Part shown: positions 1-9,700 of the stretch, piece by piece | Numbering within the stretch: position 1 is the first letter of the stretch | Layout: the number at the start of each line of letters is the position of its first letter | From: Microbacterium arabinogalactanolyticum | Lineage (GTDB): Bacteria; Actinomycetota; Actinomycetes; Actinomycetales; Microbacteriaceae | Direction: 5' to 3' | Length of the DNA: 64,000 nt | Assembly (NCBI RefSeq): GCF_030268005.1 | Contig: NZ_BRZC01000007.1 | Coordinates: forward strand, 531,554 to 595,553 | Program-made: the position numbers and the translations under genes | Notes under the pieces: model-generated | Seen by the model: the letters and a program-made list of their open reading frames with translations, nothing else | Database searches by the model: none | Told to the model about the DNA's origin: nothing

Positions 1-6
1 GCGCCC

Positions 7-651
7 ATGAACCGCACGATCCTTCTCGCCGGCGCGACGAGCGCTGCAGGCCTCACAATCACGCGAGCCCTGATCGAGGCGGGGGCCACGGTGATCGCGA
101 CCGGTCGCTCTGCCGAGCGCCTCGCTCCCCTCGCGGACGCCGGCGCACGGATCGAGGTGGCGGATGCCACGAGCCTGACCGACATGACAGCACTCGCCGA
201 GCGTGTCGGAGCCGTCGACGGCGTGGTCCCGCTGGTCGGCGGATGGCGCGGAGGCGGCGGGCTCGCCGGTCAGAGCGACGAGGACTTCGACGCGCTGCTG
301 CCCGCCCTTCAGGCGGTGCGCGCGACCAGCCGCGCCTTCGACGCATCGATCAGGGCGTCGGATGCCGGTCGCTTCGCGATCGTGTCGTCCACGGTCGTGA
401 ACAAGCCCCTGGCGGGCGGGGCGAACTACGCGACCGTCAAGGCCGCGGCCGAGACGTGGACCCGTGCCGTCGCCCAGGGATATGCGAAGGCCGCCCGCGA
501 CGCGGGAACCGACCTGCACGCGGCATCCGTGATCTTCCGTGCTGAGGGCGCGCTCGCCCCGGACTCCCTGGCGCGCGCGGTCATCGCCCTGTGGGACGCG
601 GACGCCGCCGAAATCAACGGGCGCGTCGTCGACCTCGCTCCACCCGCTTGA
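7..651 (+). CDS. SDR family NAD(P)-dependent oxidoreductase
   Basis: This 214-residue protein is a short-chain dehydrogenase/reductase, a cytosolic Rossmann-fold enzyme. A glycine-rich nucleotide-binding loop (GATSAAG) lies in the first 20 residues. Serines near residue 127 (IVSST) and the YxxxK pair Tyr141/Lys145 (YATVK) complete the catalytic set. The loop is a variant of TGxxxGxG, so cofactor preference cannot be read. The ATG at base 7 is close to the window edge, so its promoter is outside view. The 3' end overlaps the convergent TMEM175-like gene by 38 nt. The substrate is unknown. Confidence 0.85.
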   Translation: MNRTILLAGATSAAGLTITRALIEAGATVIATGRSAERLAPLADAGARIEVADATSLTDMTALAERVGAVDGVVPLVGGWRGGGGLAGQSDEDFDALLPALQAVRATSRAFDASIRASDAGRFAIVSSTVVNKPLAGGANYATVKAAAETWTRAVAQGYAKAARDAGTDLHAASVIFRAEGALAPDSLARAVIALWDADAAEINGRVVDLAPPA

Positions 652-1261
652 CCAGCCTGATCGCCGGGCCGGTCAGGATCATCAGGAACATCGCGAAGTA
701 GCCGATCTGCGGCACGAGCAGCGCGACGACCAGCGCGACGACGAACAGAGCGACGGTCACCGCATCGGCGCGGATGCCGTCGCGCAGAAGCCCGTCGGGG
801 ATGTCATGCAGCTCCCGATGGCGCCGCAGGTAGGCGCGGATCGCCAGCAGTATGAGGTTCGCGACGATGAGGGTGCCGACGTACAGGCACTTCTGCGCCA
901 CGTCGTCGGGCATGGCGCCCAGCATCGCCGTCGGCACGGGCAGCCACACGATCGTGAACATCCAGGCGACCGTCAGACCGATCAGCGCGCCGGACGTGCG
1001 CTCGACCCGGTCGAAGATCCGGTGGTGCGAGATCCAGAGCGAGGCGATCAGCACGAAGCTCATCACGAAGCTGAACAGCTGCCCGAAGTCCTCGCTGAGG
1101 TATTCGAGCACCGTGCGCCCCTCGCGCCCGAGGTCGATGACGCCCTCCATCAGCGGAAGGATCAGCAGGGTCATCGCGATGGCGACCACCCCGTCGGTGA
1201 AGGCCTTCAGCCTGTCGGCGGAGAGCAGTGGACGTTCTGACGTCTCGTGCGTGTCGGTCAC
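614..1261 (-). CDS. TMEM175/DUF1211-type membrane protein
   Basis: A 215-residue integral membrane protein. Near residues 18-32 it has the sequence FTDGVVAIAMTLL, which matches the FSDG-type signature of the TMEM175 (DUF1211) family. Known members are potassium-selective channels. About five or six hydrophobic segments follow, and the C terminus is basic (RRRAR). I chose the GTG at 1261 because the reading frame upstream has the arginine/proline-rich composition of non-coding high-GC sequence. The gene converges on and overlaps the SDR gene by 38 nt. Channel activity is inferred from family resemblance only. Confidence 0.75.
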   Translation of the reverse strand: MTDTHETSERPLLSADRLKAFTDGVVAIAMTLLILPLMEGVIDLGREGRTVLEYLSEDFGQLFSFVMSFVLIASLWISHHRIFDRVERTSGALIGLTVAWMFTIVWLPVPTAMLGAMPDDVAQKCLYVGTLIVANLILLAIRAYLRRHRELHDIPDGLLRDGIRADAVTVALFVVALVVALLVPQIGYFAMFLMILTGPAIRLVKRVERGRRRAR

Positions 1262-1340
1262 CGGGGAATGCTCTCGCGAGGTCGTCGCCCCGTCAAGCAC
1301 TGCCCGCGGCGATCTGCGGAACGGACGCCGTACCGAGGGC

Positions 1341-2756
1341 TCAGTCCTCCCCATCGGCGGGAGCCGCCGGGTCGACGAGTCCGCCCCGTGCGGCGATCGG
1401 CGTGCTGGTCGGCGCGACTGCGGAACTGTCTCCCTCACCCGTCTCCGCAGTCGGAGATCCCGTGGCATCCTGCGCGTACGCGGCACTGAGCCGGCGATAG
1501 GCGCGTGTCGTGAACGCGATCAACGCGAGGGCCACCGTCGCCAGACCGGCGAAGAAGAAGATCAGGGCGATGCCGCGAGCCCGGCCGTCACCGATCAGCC
1601 ATCCCCAGGCCGCCTGCCCGTCGGCGGACTTCATGAACGGGATGATCACATACTGGGCGATCGGTGCGATGAGGAACGCGGTGATGGGCGCCGCGGCGGC
1701 TTCCATGGCCGAAGCGAAGCCGAACACGCGGCCCTGCCGCTCGAACGGGACGACCTTCTGGATCACGGTCTGCTCGGCCGCCTCGATCGCCGGCACCAGC
1801 GCCATGTACAGCCAGATGCCGACCACGTAGAGCGGCCACCAATCGCGGATGGTGAAGAACGCCCCCAGGACCCCCATACCCACCACGAGCACCAGCATGG
1901 TGCGGATGGGGTTGCGCCCCAGGCCCTTGGCCGCGACCACTGCTCCGCCGATGAGGAATCCGGTGGACGCCACGGCGAGCGCGATTCCCCACAGCTGCAC
2001 CGACATCATCTCGAGGCCGTACGGGTCCATCAGAGCCATGTAGACGCCGCCGATGAGGTTGTTGAACATCGAGAAGAACAGCAGCACGAACAGACCGGGG
2101 ACGGCCCGGATCGCCCGGATGCTGCCGCGCACGTCCATCGCCGATGGCGCGTCCGGGTCGATGGCCGGCGCCGATTCCGGGATCCGTACGAACAGGATGT
2201 GCACGAGAGACACGACGGTGAGGGCGACGGCGATCACAAGCGTCCCGCCCATGCCGAAGAACCCGACCGAGAGTCCGCTGAAGACGCTGGTGACGAGGAA
2301 CGCCAGCCCCTGCACCGTGCCCACCATGCCGTTCGCGTTGGCGTGCCGTTCCTCCGGCACCAGCAGCGTCACGGTCGTGGACAGCGCGATGTTGCGCATC
2401 TGCTCGACCACGGCGCCGAGCAGGATGATGCCCGCGAACAGCCAGAGCCACGGCCCTCCGAAGTCCAGCAGCGCCTGCTCGGGCTGCCACAGGAAGATCA
2501 GCCAGGCGAGCACGAACGCGACTGTCGTGATCGCGCTGGAGAAGACGAGCACCGCTCGCTTGCGGTGCCGGTCGACGATCGTGCCGAACACGATGGAGAA
2601 GATCGCGATGAGCAGCATGTAGGCCCCGCCGACGATGCCGGTGGCCATCACGTTCCTCGTCTCGAGGTAGACCCAGAACGTCAGCGCGAACCACAGGAAG
2701 CTGGTGGTGACGTTGGCGACCATGGTGTTCACCAGCACCTGCAGGAATGTGCGCAT
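1341..2756 (-). CDS. MFS transporter, efflux type
   Basis: This 471-residue protein has about 12 hydrophobic segments and the general look of the DHA3-like branch of the major facilitator superfamily, which includes macrolide exporters. The N terminus runs straight into the first membrane helix (MRTFLQVLVNTMVANVTTSF). The start at 2756 fits leaderless transcription: TACCCT ends 6 nt before the ATG, and there is no Shine-Dalgarno sequence. The C-terminal tail of about 35 residues is rich in Thr, Ala and Pro. The gene is divergent from the threonine aldolase, with 81 nt between start codons. The substrate is unknown. Confidence 0.85.
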   Translation of the reverse strand: MRTFLQVLVNTMVANVTTSFLWFALTFWVYLETRNVMATGIVGGAYMLLIAIFSIVFGTIVDRHRKRAVLVFSSAITTVAFVLAWLIFLWQPEQALLDFGGPWLWLFAGIILLGAVVEQMRNIALSTTVTLLVPEERHANANGMVGTVQGLAFLVTSVFSGLSVGFFGMGGTLVIAVALTVVSLVHILFVRIPESAPAIDPDAPSAMDVRGSIRAIRAVPGLFVLLFFSMFNNLIGGVYMALMDPYGLEMMSVQLWGIALAVASTGFLIGGAVVAAKGLGRNPIRTMLVLVVGMGVLGAFFTIRDWWPLYVVGIWLYMALVPAIEAAEQTVIQKVVPFERQGRVFGFASAMEAAAAPITAFLIAPIAQYVIIPFMKSADGQAAWGWLIGDGRARGIALIFFFAGLATVALALIAFTTRAYRRLSAAYAQDATGSPTAETGEGDSSAVAPTSTPIAARGGLVDPAAPADGED

Positions 2757-2837
2757 GGGACGAGGGTAGGCGGGAGCGCCGACATCCGACAGGGACGTCT
2801 GGAGATCGGGACGGATGCCACGCTCTAGGCTTGTACG

Positions 2838-3905
2838 GTGAGCACTCTGCATGACACCGCCGTCCGCGGCTTCGCATCCGACAACTACTCCGGCATCCAC
2901 CCCGAGGTGCTCGCGGCGATCGCCGCGGCCAACGACGGTCACCAGATCGCCTACGGCGAGGATCTCTACACGACCCGCCTGCAGGAGGTCTTCGCGCGGC
3001 ACTTCGGCGAGGGCGTGCAGGCCTTCCCCGTCTTCAACGGCACCGGCGCGAACGTGACCGGTCTGCAGTCGATGCTGCCGCGCTGGGGCGCCGTGATCTC
3101 GGCCTCCACCGCGCACATCAACGTGGACGAGGGCGGTGCTCCCGAGAAGATCGGCGGCTTCAAGCTGCTGACCGTGCCGACCGACGACGGCAAGCTCACC
3201 CCTGAACTGGTCGACCGCGAGGCGTGGGGCTGGGGCGACGAGCACCGCGCGCAGCCTCTGGTGGTCTCGATCACGCAGTCGACCGAGCTCGGCACCCTCT
3301 ACACGGTCGACGAGATCAAGGCCCTCGCCGACCACACGCACGAGCGCGGCATGAAGCTGCACCTCGACGGTGCGCGCATCTCGAACGCCGCGGCGGCCCT
3401 CGACGTGCCGCTGCGCGCGTTCACGACCGACGCCGGCGTCGACGTGCTGAGCTTCGGCGGCACGAAGAACGGCGCCATGCTCGGCGAGGCCGTCGTGGTG
3501 CTGAACCCCGAGGCATCGGATGGCCTGATCTACAGCCGCAAGTACAACATGCAGCTCTCCTCGAAGATGCGCTTCGTCTCCGCCCAGCTGATCGCGCTGC
3601 TCGAGGGCGACCTGTGGCTGCGCAACGCGCGCCACTCGAACGCCATGGCCCAGCGCCTGCGCGGCGAGGTCGAGGCCGGGCTCGCCGACGGGTCGATCCA
3701 GGGCGTGTCCTTCTCGCAGCCCACGCAGTCCAACGGCGTCTTCGCCGTGCTGCCCGACGGCGTCGCCGACAAGCTGCGCGAGAGCTTCCGCTTCTACGAC
3801 TGGGACGCCTCCCGCAACGAGGTGCGCTGGATGTGCAGCTTCGACACGCAGGAGTCCGACGTCGACGCGTTCGTCGCCGAGCTCGGGCGGCTCACCACGG
3901 CCTGA
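2838..3905 (+). CDS. ltaE: Low-specificity L-threonine aldolase
   Basis: A 355-residue, PLP-dependent fold-type I enzyme of the threonine aldolase/beta-eliminating lyase family, which cleaves L-threonine or allo-threonine to glycine and acetaldehyde. The N terminus contains FASDNYSGIHPEVL, the substrate-site region of the family. Asp in HLDGARISNAAAAL binds the PLP ring nitrogen, and Lys210 in FGGTKNGAML is the Schiff-base lysine. The GTG start at 2838 lies 6 nt after TAGGCT (2826-2831), so the transcript is probably leaderless. A strong palindrome at 3938-3983 follows the gene. Confidence 0.9.
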   Translation: MSTLHDTAVRGFASDNYSGIHPEVLAAIAAANDGHQIAYGEDLYTTRLQEVFARHFGEGVQAFPVFNGTGANVTGLQSMLPRWGAVISASTAHINVDEGGAPEKIGGFKLLTVPTDDGKLTPELVDREAWGWGDEHRAQPLVVSITQSTELGTLYTVDEIKALADHTHERGMKLHLDGARISNAAAALDVPLRAFTTDAGVDVLSFGGTKNGAMLGEAVVVLNPEASDGLIYSRKYNMQLSSKMRFVSAQLIALLEGDLWLRNARHSNAMAQRLRGEVEAGLADGSIQGVSFSQPTQSNGVFAVLPDGVADKLRESFRFYDWDASRNEVRWMCSFDTQESDVDAFVAELGRLTTA

Positions 3906-3937
3906 CCCCGTTCTCCTTCGCCGAGACCCCTACCTGT

Positions 3938-3983
3938 CGCCGAGACCCCTACCTGCAGACGTCTGCAGGTAGGGGTCTCGGCG
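3938..3983. terminator. Perfect 46-nt palindrome, bidirectional terminator or repeat
   Basis: Positions 3938-3960 are the exact reverse complement of 3961-3983 (23 bp each side), centred on CAGACGTCTG. The arm CGAGACCCCTACCTG also occurs once more just upstream (3922-3936), and a partial reverse copy (GGGGTCTCGGCGG) lies at 3991-4003. The element sits between convergent ltaE and the M3 peptidase. That placement fits a bidirectional terminator, and the extra copies suggest a dispersed palindromic repeat. Confidence 0.7.
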
Positions 3984-4023
3984 GTTACTGGGGGTCTCGG
4001 CGGATGCGGGTTCGGGTGGGGCG

Positions 4024-5937
4024 TCAGGCGGCGGGAGCGCCCAGCCACTCCCGGTAGGCGTCGACCGTGAAGGGGCGGCCGAGGAACGCCTCGATCAGAT
4101 CGGCGGCATCCCTGCGCCCGCCCGGCTCGAGGATCTCGCGGCGGTAGCGGGTGGCGGATGCCTCGTCCATCAGCCCCGTGAAGCCGGTGAGCAGGTCGCG
4201 CGCGATCACGAGGCTCCACTGGTACGTGTAGTAGCACGAGCCGTAGCCGGTGAGGTGGCCGAAGGCGGCGTACGAGTGCGTCCCCCGCAGGTGCTGGAGG
4301 GGGCTCGACACCTCGTACCAGTGGTCGGTGTCGGCCGCGAGGTCCGCGGGCCGGTCCATGTGCAGGTGGTACGAGACCCGGGCGTGACCCAGCTGCGTGC
4401 GCACCAGGAGCGCCCGGCCGAAGGCATCCGCCTCCCGCATCCGCGCGACCAGCTCCGCGGGGATGGGCGCGCCCGTCTCGTCGAGCGCGAAGGAGGCCAG
4501 CACGTCGGCATCCCACACCCACTCCTCCAGCATCTGGCTGGGCGCCTCCACGAAGTCCCACTCGGTGGCGACACCGGAGAACGGCGCCCACTCCTGGTCG
4601 CCGCCGAGGATGTCGTGGACGAGGTGCCCGAACTCGTGGAAGAAGGTCTGCACCTGCCGATGCTCCATCAGACCGGTCGGGAAGTTGCAGACCAGGGCCG
4701 CCTCGGGCAGCACGCGGCCGCGCACTCCGGGAGCCAGGCCGAAGACGGCGGCGTGGTTGAACTTGCCCTCGCGCGGGTGCAGGTCGAGGTGGATGCGGCC
4801 GATCCGCTCCCCCGCGCGCAGCACGTCGTACGACCGCACCTCGTCGTGCCAGGCGGGAACATCGACGGGGGCGTACTCGATGCCGAACAGGCGCCCGGTG
4901 GTGCTGAGCAGGCCGCCGAGGACGCGGGTGAAGTCGAGGTGGCGGCGCACCTGCTGCGCATCGACGGCGAAGCGCTCCTCGTGCAGTCGGGTGAGCAGGT
5001 ACATCTGGTCGGCGTTGGTCACGCCCTCGGCATCCGGGACGTCCTCCCGCAGCCGCTCGAGCAGGATCGCGTACTCGGACTCGGCCGCCGCCTTCGATGC
5101 CTCGTCGACCTCGTCCAGGAACGAGGCGACCCGGGCTCCGGAGCGGGCCATGCGGTCCTCGGTCTCGTAGTCGGCCCAGCTGGCGTACCCGAGCAGCTCG
5201 GCGTGCTGCTGGCGGATGTCGAGCAGCTCGGCGAGAACGGGGTCGTTCTCGGGCCAGGCGAGGTCGGCGCGGGCGACGCGCAGCGCCCTGCGCGTCTCGC
5301 GGTCGTGCGCGTAGTTCATCACCACGGTCACGTCGAGGTTGTCCGTCGACACCGCGACCAGGCCGTCATCGCCGACCGGATGCCCGGCCAGGAAGTCCTC
5401 GGGGAGTCCGGCGAGCTTGTCCGGGGCGACGCGGATCTCGCGGCGTCCCTCGCGGATGTTCCGGGAGAAGGTCACGCTGAGCTCGGTCTCGCGGGCGGCG
5501 AACGCGCGCAGGCGCTCGCGGGTGTCGGCGTCCCGGTCTGCGCCGCCGCGGCGGAAGTCGCGCTGGATCTTCGCGAGCAGCCGGGCGGCGTCGGCGTCGA
5601 GCCCCTCGGCATCCGCTGCACCGAAGACCGCTGCCAGCTCGGCGTCGGTCATCAGTTCGGCGTCCTTCGCCTGAGCGGCGGAGGTGCGCGATTCCGCGGC
5701 CTCGCGCACGGCCCGGTCGGGATGCACCTCGGCGAGCACCTCGGCCTCGTTGTACGCGCTGCGCAGCTCGATCTGCAGGTCGTTCCACAGCTGCAGCGAC
5801 TCCAGCGCGGTGCGTGAGGAGCCGTCCTTCAGGCGGGCGGCGAGCTCGTCGACGTGCGCGAGGCGGTCGTCGGTGCGGGTGCTCGCGAACGCGAGCCAGT
5901 CGGCGGATGCGGTGGGGAAGGCGATGGGTTCACTCAC
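4024..5937 (-). CDS. M3 family zinc metallopeptidase (thimet/oligopeptidase type)
   Basis: A 637-residue cytosolic oligopeptidase of peptidase family M3. The zinc site HEFGH is at residues 434-438 within FFHEFGHLVHD, and the third zinc ligand Glu follows in the region reading ATEWDFVEAPSQMLEEW. The long helical N-terminal half and the C-terminal HLTGYGSCYYTYQWS stretch are typical of M3A/Dcp-like enzymes, and total length fits. The GTG at 5937 follows TAGGCT by 7 nt, a leaderless arrangement. It presumably degrades short peptides released by larger proteases. Confidence 0.9.
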   Translation of the reverse strand: MSEPIAFPTASADWLAFASTRTDDRLAHVDELAARLKDGSSRTALESLQLWNDLQIELRSAYNEAEVLAEVHPDRAVREAAESRTSAAQAKDAELMTDAELAAVFGAADAEGLDADAARLLAKIQRDFRRGGADRDADTRERLRAFAARETELSVTFSRNIREGRREIRVAPDKLAGLPEDFLAGHPVGDDGLVAVSTDNLDVTVVMNYAHDRETRRALRVARADLAWPENDPVLAELLDIRQQHAELLGYASWADYETEDRMARSGARVASFLDEVDEASKAAAESEYAILLERLREDVPDAEGVTNADQMYLLTRLHEERFAVDAQQVRRHLDFTRVLGGLLSTTGRLFGIEYAPVDVPAWHDEVRSYDVLRAGERIGRIHLDLHPREGKFNHAAVFGLAPGVRGRVLPEAALVCNFPTGLMEHRQVQTFFHEFGHLVHDILGGDQEWAPFSGVATEWDFVEAPSQMLEEWVWDADVLASFALDETGAPIPAELVARMREADAFGRALLVRTQLGHARVSYHLHMDRPADLAADTDHWYEVSSPLQHLRGTHSYAAFGHLTGYGSCYYTYQWSLVIARDLLTGFTGLMDEASATRYRREILEPGGRRDAADLIEAFLGRPFTVDAYREWLGAPAA

Positions 5938-5944
5938 CCGACCG

Positions 5945-6022
5945 AGCCTACGCGGGCGCCCTTCGTCTCGCTTCGCTCGCTCAGGAACCGGGTGGGATCG
6001 GGCGCTCGCTCAGGAACCGGTT
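5945..6022. repeat. Duplicated CGCTCGCTCAGGAACCGG repeat
   Basis: The gap between the M3 peptidase and the NUDIX-like gene contains two copies of CGCTCGCTCAGGAACCGG (starting near 5974 and 6003). The first copy is preceded by CTTCGTCTCGCTT. Its reverse complement begins GGTTCCTGAGCGAGCG, a word I recall as a common dispersed repeat in Microbacteriaceae genomes. No gene is visible here. Confidence 0.5.
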
Positions 6023-6028
6023 CTGCTG

Positions 6029-6616
6029 TCAGCGCAGCAGACCGAGGTGCGCGAGTGCCTGGCGGAGCAGCGTGCCGCGGCCGCCCTCCATCTCGGCGGA
6101 GAGGCCGTCGGATGCCGCTTCCTCCGGCGAGAACCAGGTGACCTCGAGGGCGTCCTGACGCGGCTCGCACGTCCCCGTCACGGGGACGACGAACGCCAGG
6201 GATACGGCGTGCTGCCGGTCGTCGTGGAAGGCGCTCACCCCGGGGATCGGGAAGTACTCCGCCACTGCGAACGGCGTCGGAGAGACGGGGAGCAGCGGGA
6301 AGGCCATCGGCCCCAGGTCGTTCTCGATGTGCCGGAACAGGGCGTCCCGGACGGTCTCGCCGTAGCGGACGCGGCCGGAGACCAGGGTGCGGGTGATCTC
6401 GCCGAGCGGCGTGGAACGCAGCAGCACGCCGATCGAGGTGACCTGGCCCGCGCCGTCGGTGACGACAGGGACCGCCTCGACGTACAGCATCGGCAGGCGG
6501 CGCCGCGCCTCTTCGAGCTCGATGTCGGACAGCCACGCCGGGTTGGAGTCCGCAGCGGGCACGTCGTCGAACCCGAAGCCGCCGTCGGGGTCAGGATCTG
6601 GTGTGCGCACCGCCAT
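6029..6616 (-). CDS. NUDIX-like protein (DUF4916 type)
   Basis: A 195-residue protein of the actinobacterial NUDIX-like group that I recall as DUF4916. The N-terminal 20 residues are acidic and rich in Asp and Pro. The core has beta-strand segments such as PMLYVEAVPVV and IGVLLRSTPLGEITRTLV. A classical GX5EX7REUXEEXGU Nudix box is not present: the equivalent stretch (VRYGETVRDALFRHIENDLG) keeps only part of it. Hydrolase activity is therefore doubtful. An imperfect -10 (TAGAAA) lies 6 nt before the ATG. Confidence 0.65.
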   Translation of the reverse strand: MAVRTPDPDPDGGFGFDDVPAADSNPAWLSDIELEEARRRLPMLYVEAVPVVTDGAGQVTSIGVLLRSTPLGEITRTLVSGRVRYGETVRDALFRHIENDLGPMAFPLLPVSPTPFAVAEYFPIPGVSAFHDDRQHAVSLAFVVPVTGTCEPRQDALEVTWFSPEEAASDGLSAEMEGGRGTLLRQALAHLGLLR

Positions 6617-6628
6617 GAGACATTTCTA

Positions 6629-6746
6629 CCAGCCGCTCCGCGAGGGCGCGCCCCTGACAGGCTCGCCCCACCCAGCCGCTCCGCGAGGGCGCGCCCCGAC
6701 AAGCCCACCCACCCAGCCGCTCCGCGAAGACGCGCCACGACCTCCT
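6629..6746. repeat. Three imperfect ~42-nt tandem repeats
   Basis: Units starting near 6629, 6672 and 6713 each begin CCAGCCGCTCCGCGA and continue with a GC-rich tail. Spacing is 43 and 41 nt. A fourth, more diverged copy (CACCCGCTCGGCGAGGGCACGGG) lies at 6756-6778 and encodes the last residues of the adjacent large protein. This looks like small-scale duplication of that gene's 3' end or a REP-like array. Confidence 0.6.
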
Positions 6747-9700
6747 CTACGCGTCCACCCGCTCGGCGAGGGCACGGGCCTTGACGAGCGCGGCCTGACG
6801 CCCCGGGCGCTTCGCGATGTCCTCGATGCCGGGCAGACGGGCGGCGTCCGCGGGAATCCAGCCTCGGCCCGCTGCCTCGGCGAGCTGCGGAAGCACGAGC
6901 CCCGCCATGTCGAGGACGCGGTTGAGCCAATGCGGCAGCGTCTCCGCCCGGGCGGCGAAAGCGATCGACTCCGTGATCACGGGCCAAAGCACGGCGATCG
7001 TGCGCGGCTCCTTCTCGATCGCCCGCATCATCCTCGCCGGGCTCACGTCGTCGCAGGCCAGCAGCGCCGGCATGACGTGCCTGACCGCCTCCCACCCGAT
7101 GAGGTCGTTCGCGGTGAGATTGGCGATGAGGTAGATGCCGCCGTCGCCCCATTCGCCGTCGTGGCAGAGCGCCGCGAGCACCACGGCGTGCATGGACGTG
7201 GTCAGCGGTCCGCGGTGCACCCCCGGCTCGCGTCCGATGCGGCGTTCGAGGCGCGCGCCGTCCCAGGCCAGGTAGACCTGGTCGGTGGACCGGCCCTCCG
7301 GATCGGGTCGCCCGTCGCGCCAGGGGATCGCCGAGCACTGCCCCTCGTTCTCGAGGTCGTACGTCCAGCCCGGCTTGGCGATGCGGAACGCCTGGTCCGG
7401 TGCATCCGCCGGCCGCAGATCGATCGCGAGCATCTTCGTCTTCGCGTCCGGATCGGCCCACTCCGCCGTGATCGTCGCGCCGTCCACCACGGCGGGGATC
7501 CCGCCCGCGCCCTCCGGCCAGACGTCGGCGAACGCGGGACCTTCCGGCGCGCTCCTGACCGGAGCCGGCTCCATCGCGGGAAGGGCCGCCACGGCCGACT
7601 TCGCGGCGGTCACGGCGCGTGACGCACCCGAACGCGACGCGAGGGCGCGCAGCCCGGGAACCGCGAGGATCTCCGTCGGCGCGATGCCTTCGTCGACTGC
7701 GGCGAGCGCCGTGGGCACGAGCTGGGCGAGGGCATCCGCGAGCTCGGCCGTGCCCGACAGCATCCGCGGTGCCGCGAGCGACTCGACGATCAGCCCGTCC
7801 AGCAGCGGCCAGACCACCGAGGCGAGCCCCTCGTCTGCGAGTTCCAGGCACACCCTCGCCATGGCCGCGAGGTCGCTGGCGTCGAGGTGCTCGACGTCGA
7901 TCAGCTCGGGGCGCAGGAGGCCGCGTTCGAACGCCTCGATCACGGCGGTGAACGCATCCTCGGCGGCACGCGGATGCAGCTGTCTGAGCGCCCCGATGAA
8001 CCGGGCGGCGACCGGCCGGCCGTACGGCGCCGCGTGACGGGCCCCCTGACGCAGCATCACGCCCCGGGCGGCGAGCGGGTAGCTCTCGAAGCCCTCGCCC
8101 ACGGTCTCGGTCCAGGTCGGGAAGACGGCGCCGTCGTGCCACGACCGCCAGCTCCGCTCGGACAGCTCACCGCACAGGCCGCTCAGCGAAAGCGGCACCA
8201 TCACGTCGGCGGCACGCCAGCCGTCGCCGGAGGGAGACGGCTCGAGGGGCGGCTCCACGACGGGGTCCGCCGTGTAGGCGACCACGACCGCACCGGCGGA
8301 TGCCGCGACGGTGCGGTCCTCGTGGTCGACGACGGGGATCGACACCCCGGCGAAGCCGGCCTGCAGCTCCTCGGTGATCAGGGAGAGGTCCAACCGGACC
8401 AGTGCGAGGACGAGATCGGATGCCCGTGCGGCGACGCCCTCGGCGTGAAGGACGCGCAACCGTGCGAGCAGGTCCTGCGGGTCGATCCGCAGGTCGACCC
8501 AGGAGGGCGTGGAGAGCATCACGGGCACCCGCCCGGCGCTGCTCAGCAGTTCGAACTCCCGCGTGACCATCAGCCCGCGGGTGGCCAGATGGGTGTCCTT
8601 CAGATCCCCGGCGACCCAGCCGGTGATGTAGTGCAGGCCCCCCGCCCAGCGCTGCTTCACGCCGCGCAGGGCTGTGCGCGCGGCGTCGGGATCTCGGTGC
8701 GCGAGCCGCACGAGCTGGTCGAGGAACATCTCGGCCTCGACGTCGTGCACCTCCTCCGGCTTCGCCAGCAGACGCCCTGCCGTCGCGGCCAGCGCCTCCG
8801 GTTCCGCGGGCTCGGGCTCGAAGCGGGGCGCGGTCCACACCTCCGGCGTCGGTCGCCAGCTCCCGCGCCCCTCTTCCCCCGCCTGTTCGTCGTCGACCCG
8901 GATCGTCCCCCACCCGTCGAGAACATTCTGCGCGGCCTTCACGAGCGCGACGTCCCGTTCTCCCGTGAGCGCGCGCACCTGCTCGACCAGCTCGCCGGAT
9001 CCCTCCGCCTGCGGGCGCTGGCGGGCGGCGAGCGAGGCGAGCACGCTCAGCCGCGTCTTCTTGCCCTTGACCGCGAGAGCACCGGCGGCGAGCTCGACGA
9101 GCAGGTGGTCATCGGATGCGGCGATGAGCCGGGGCGCGAGCATCTCCACCACCGCCGCGTCCCCCGCCGAGAGCACCGGGACGAGGGCGTTGGCCCGCGC
9201 GAGGAGCTCGTCGTCGGTCGCGGCCAGGGTGTCCGCGATCACGCGTGCCCAGACCGCGCGGTCGCCGGGGCGCTGCGCGGTCTCCAGGCCGATGAACGCC
9301 AGTTCGAGCGTCTCATCGCGGGACATCCAGCCCGCCTCGTACGCCGCGGGGAACGCCTCTCCCAGCGAGGCGGTGGCCGGCTGCGCCTGCTCCACCGCGA
9401 CGCGTGCGTGCTCGATGAACCGCTCGCGGATCACCTCGGCGTCGATGAGATCGCGATCCGGGAAGATCTCCGCGGGTCGCCCCAGCGCGGCGGCCGCGAA
9501 TGCCGACCAGTCCTTGAGGTACTCGACGGTGCGCGGGATCTCCAGGCCCAGCATGTGGACGAGCCGCACGGCCGCCCCGCCGTACACCGACGTGGAGTTG
9601 ACCCACGCCCTCCGCCGCGAGACGCACGCGAGAGCGATGAACTCGGCGGCGAAGGCGGGACCGCGCTGGGCGATGATCTCGGCCTGGATGCCGTCGGCGA

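Noticed and set aside
852..2828. A 658-codon plus-strand frame across the MFS gene
   Set aside because: It has the His/Asp/Arg-rich composition of antisense translation, and the MFS frame is convincing.
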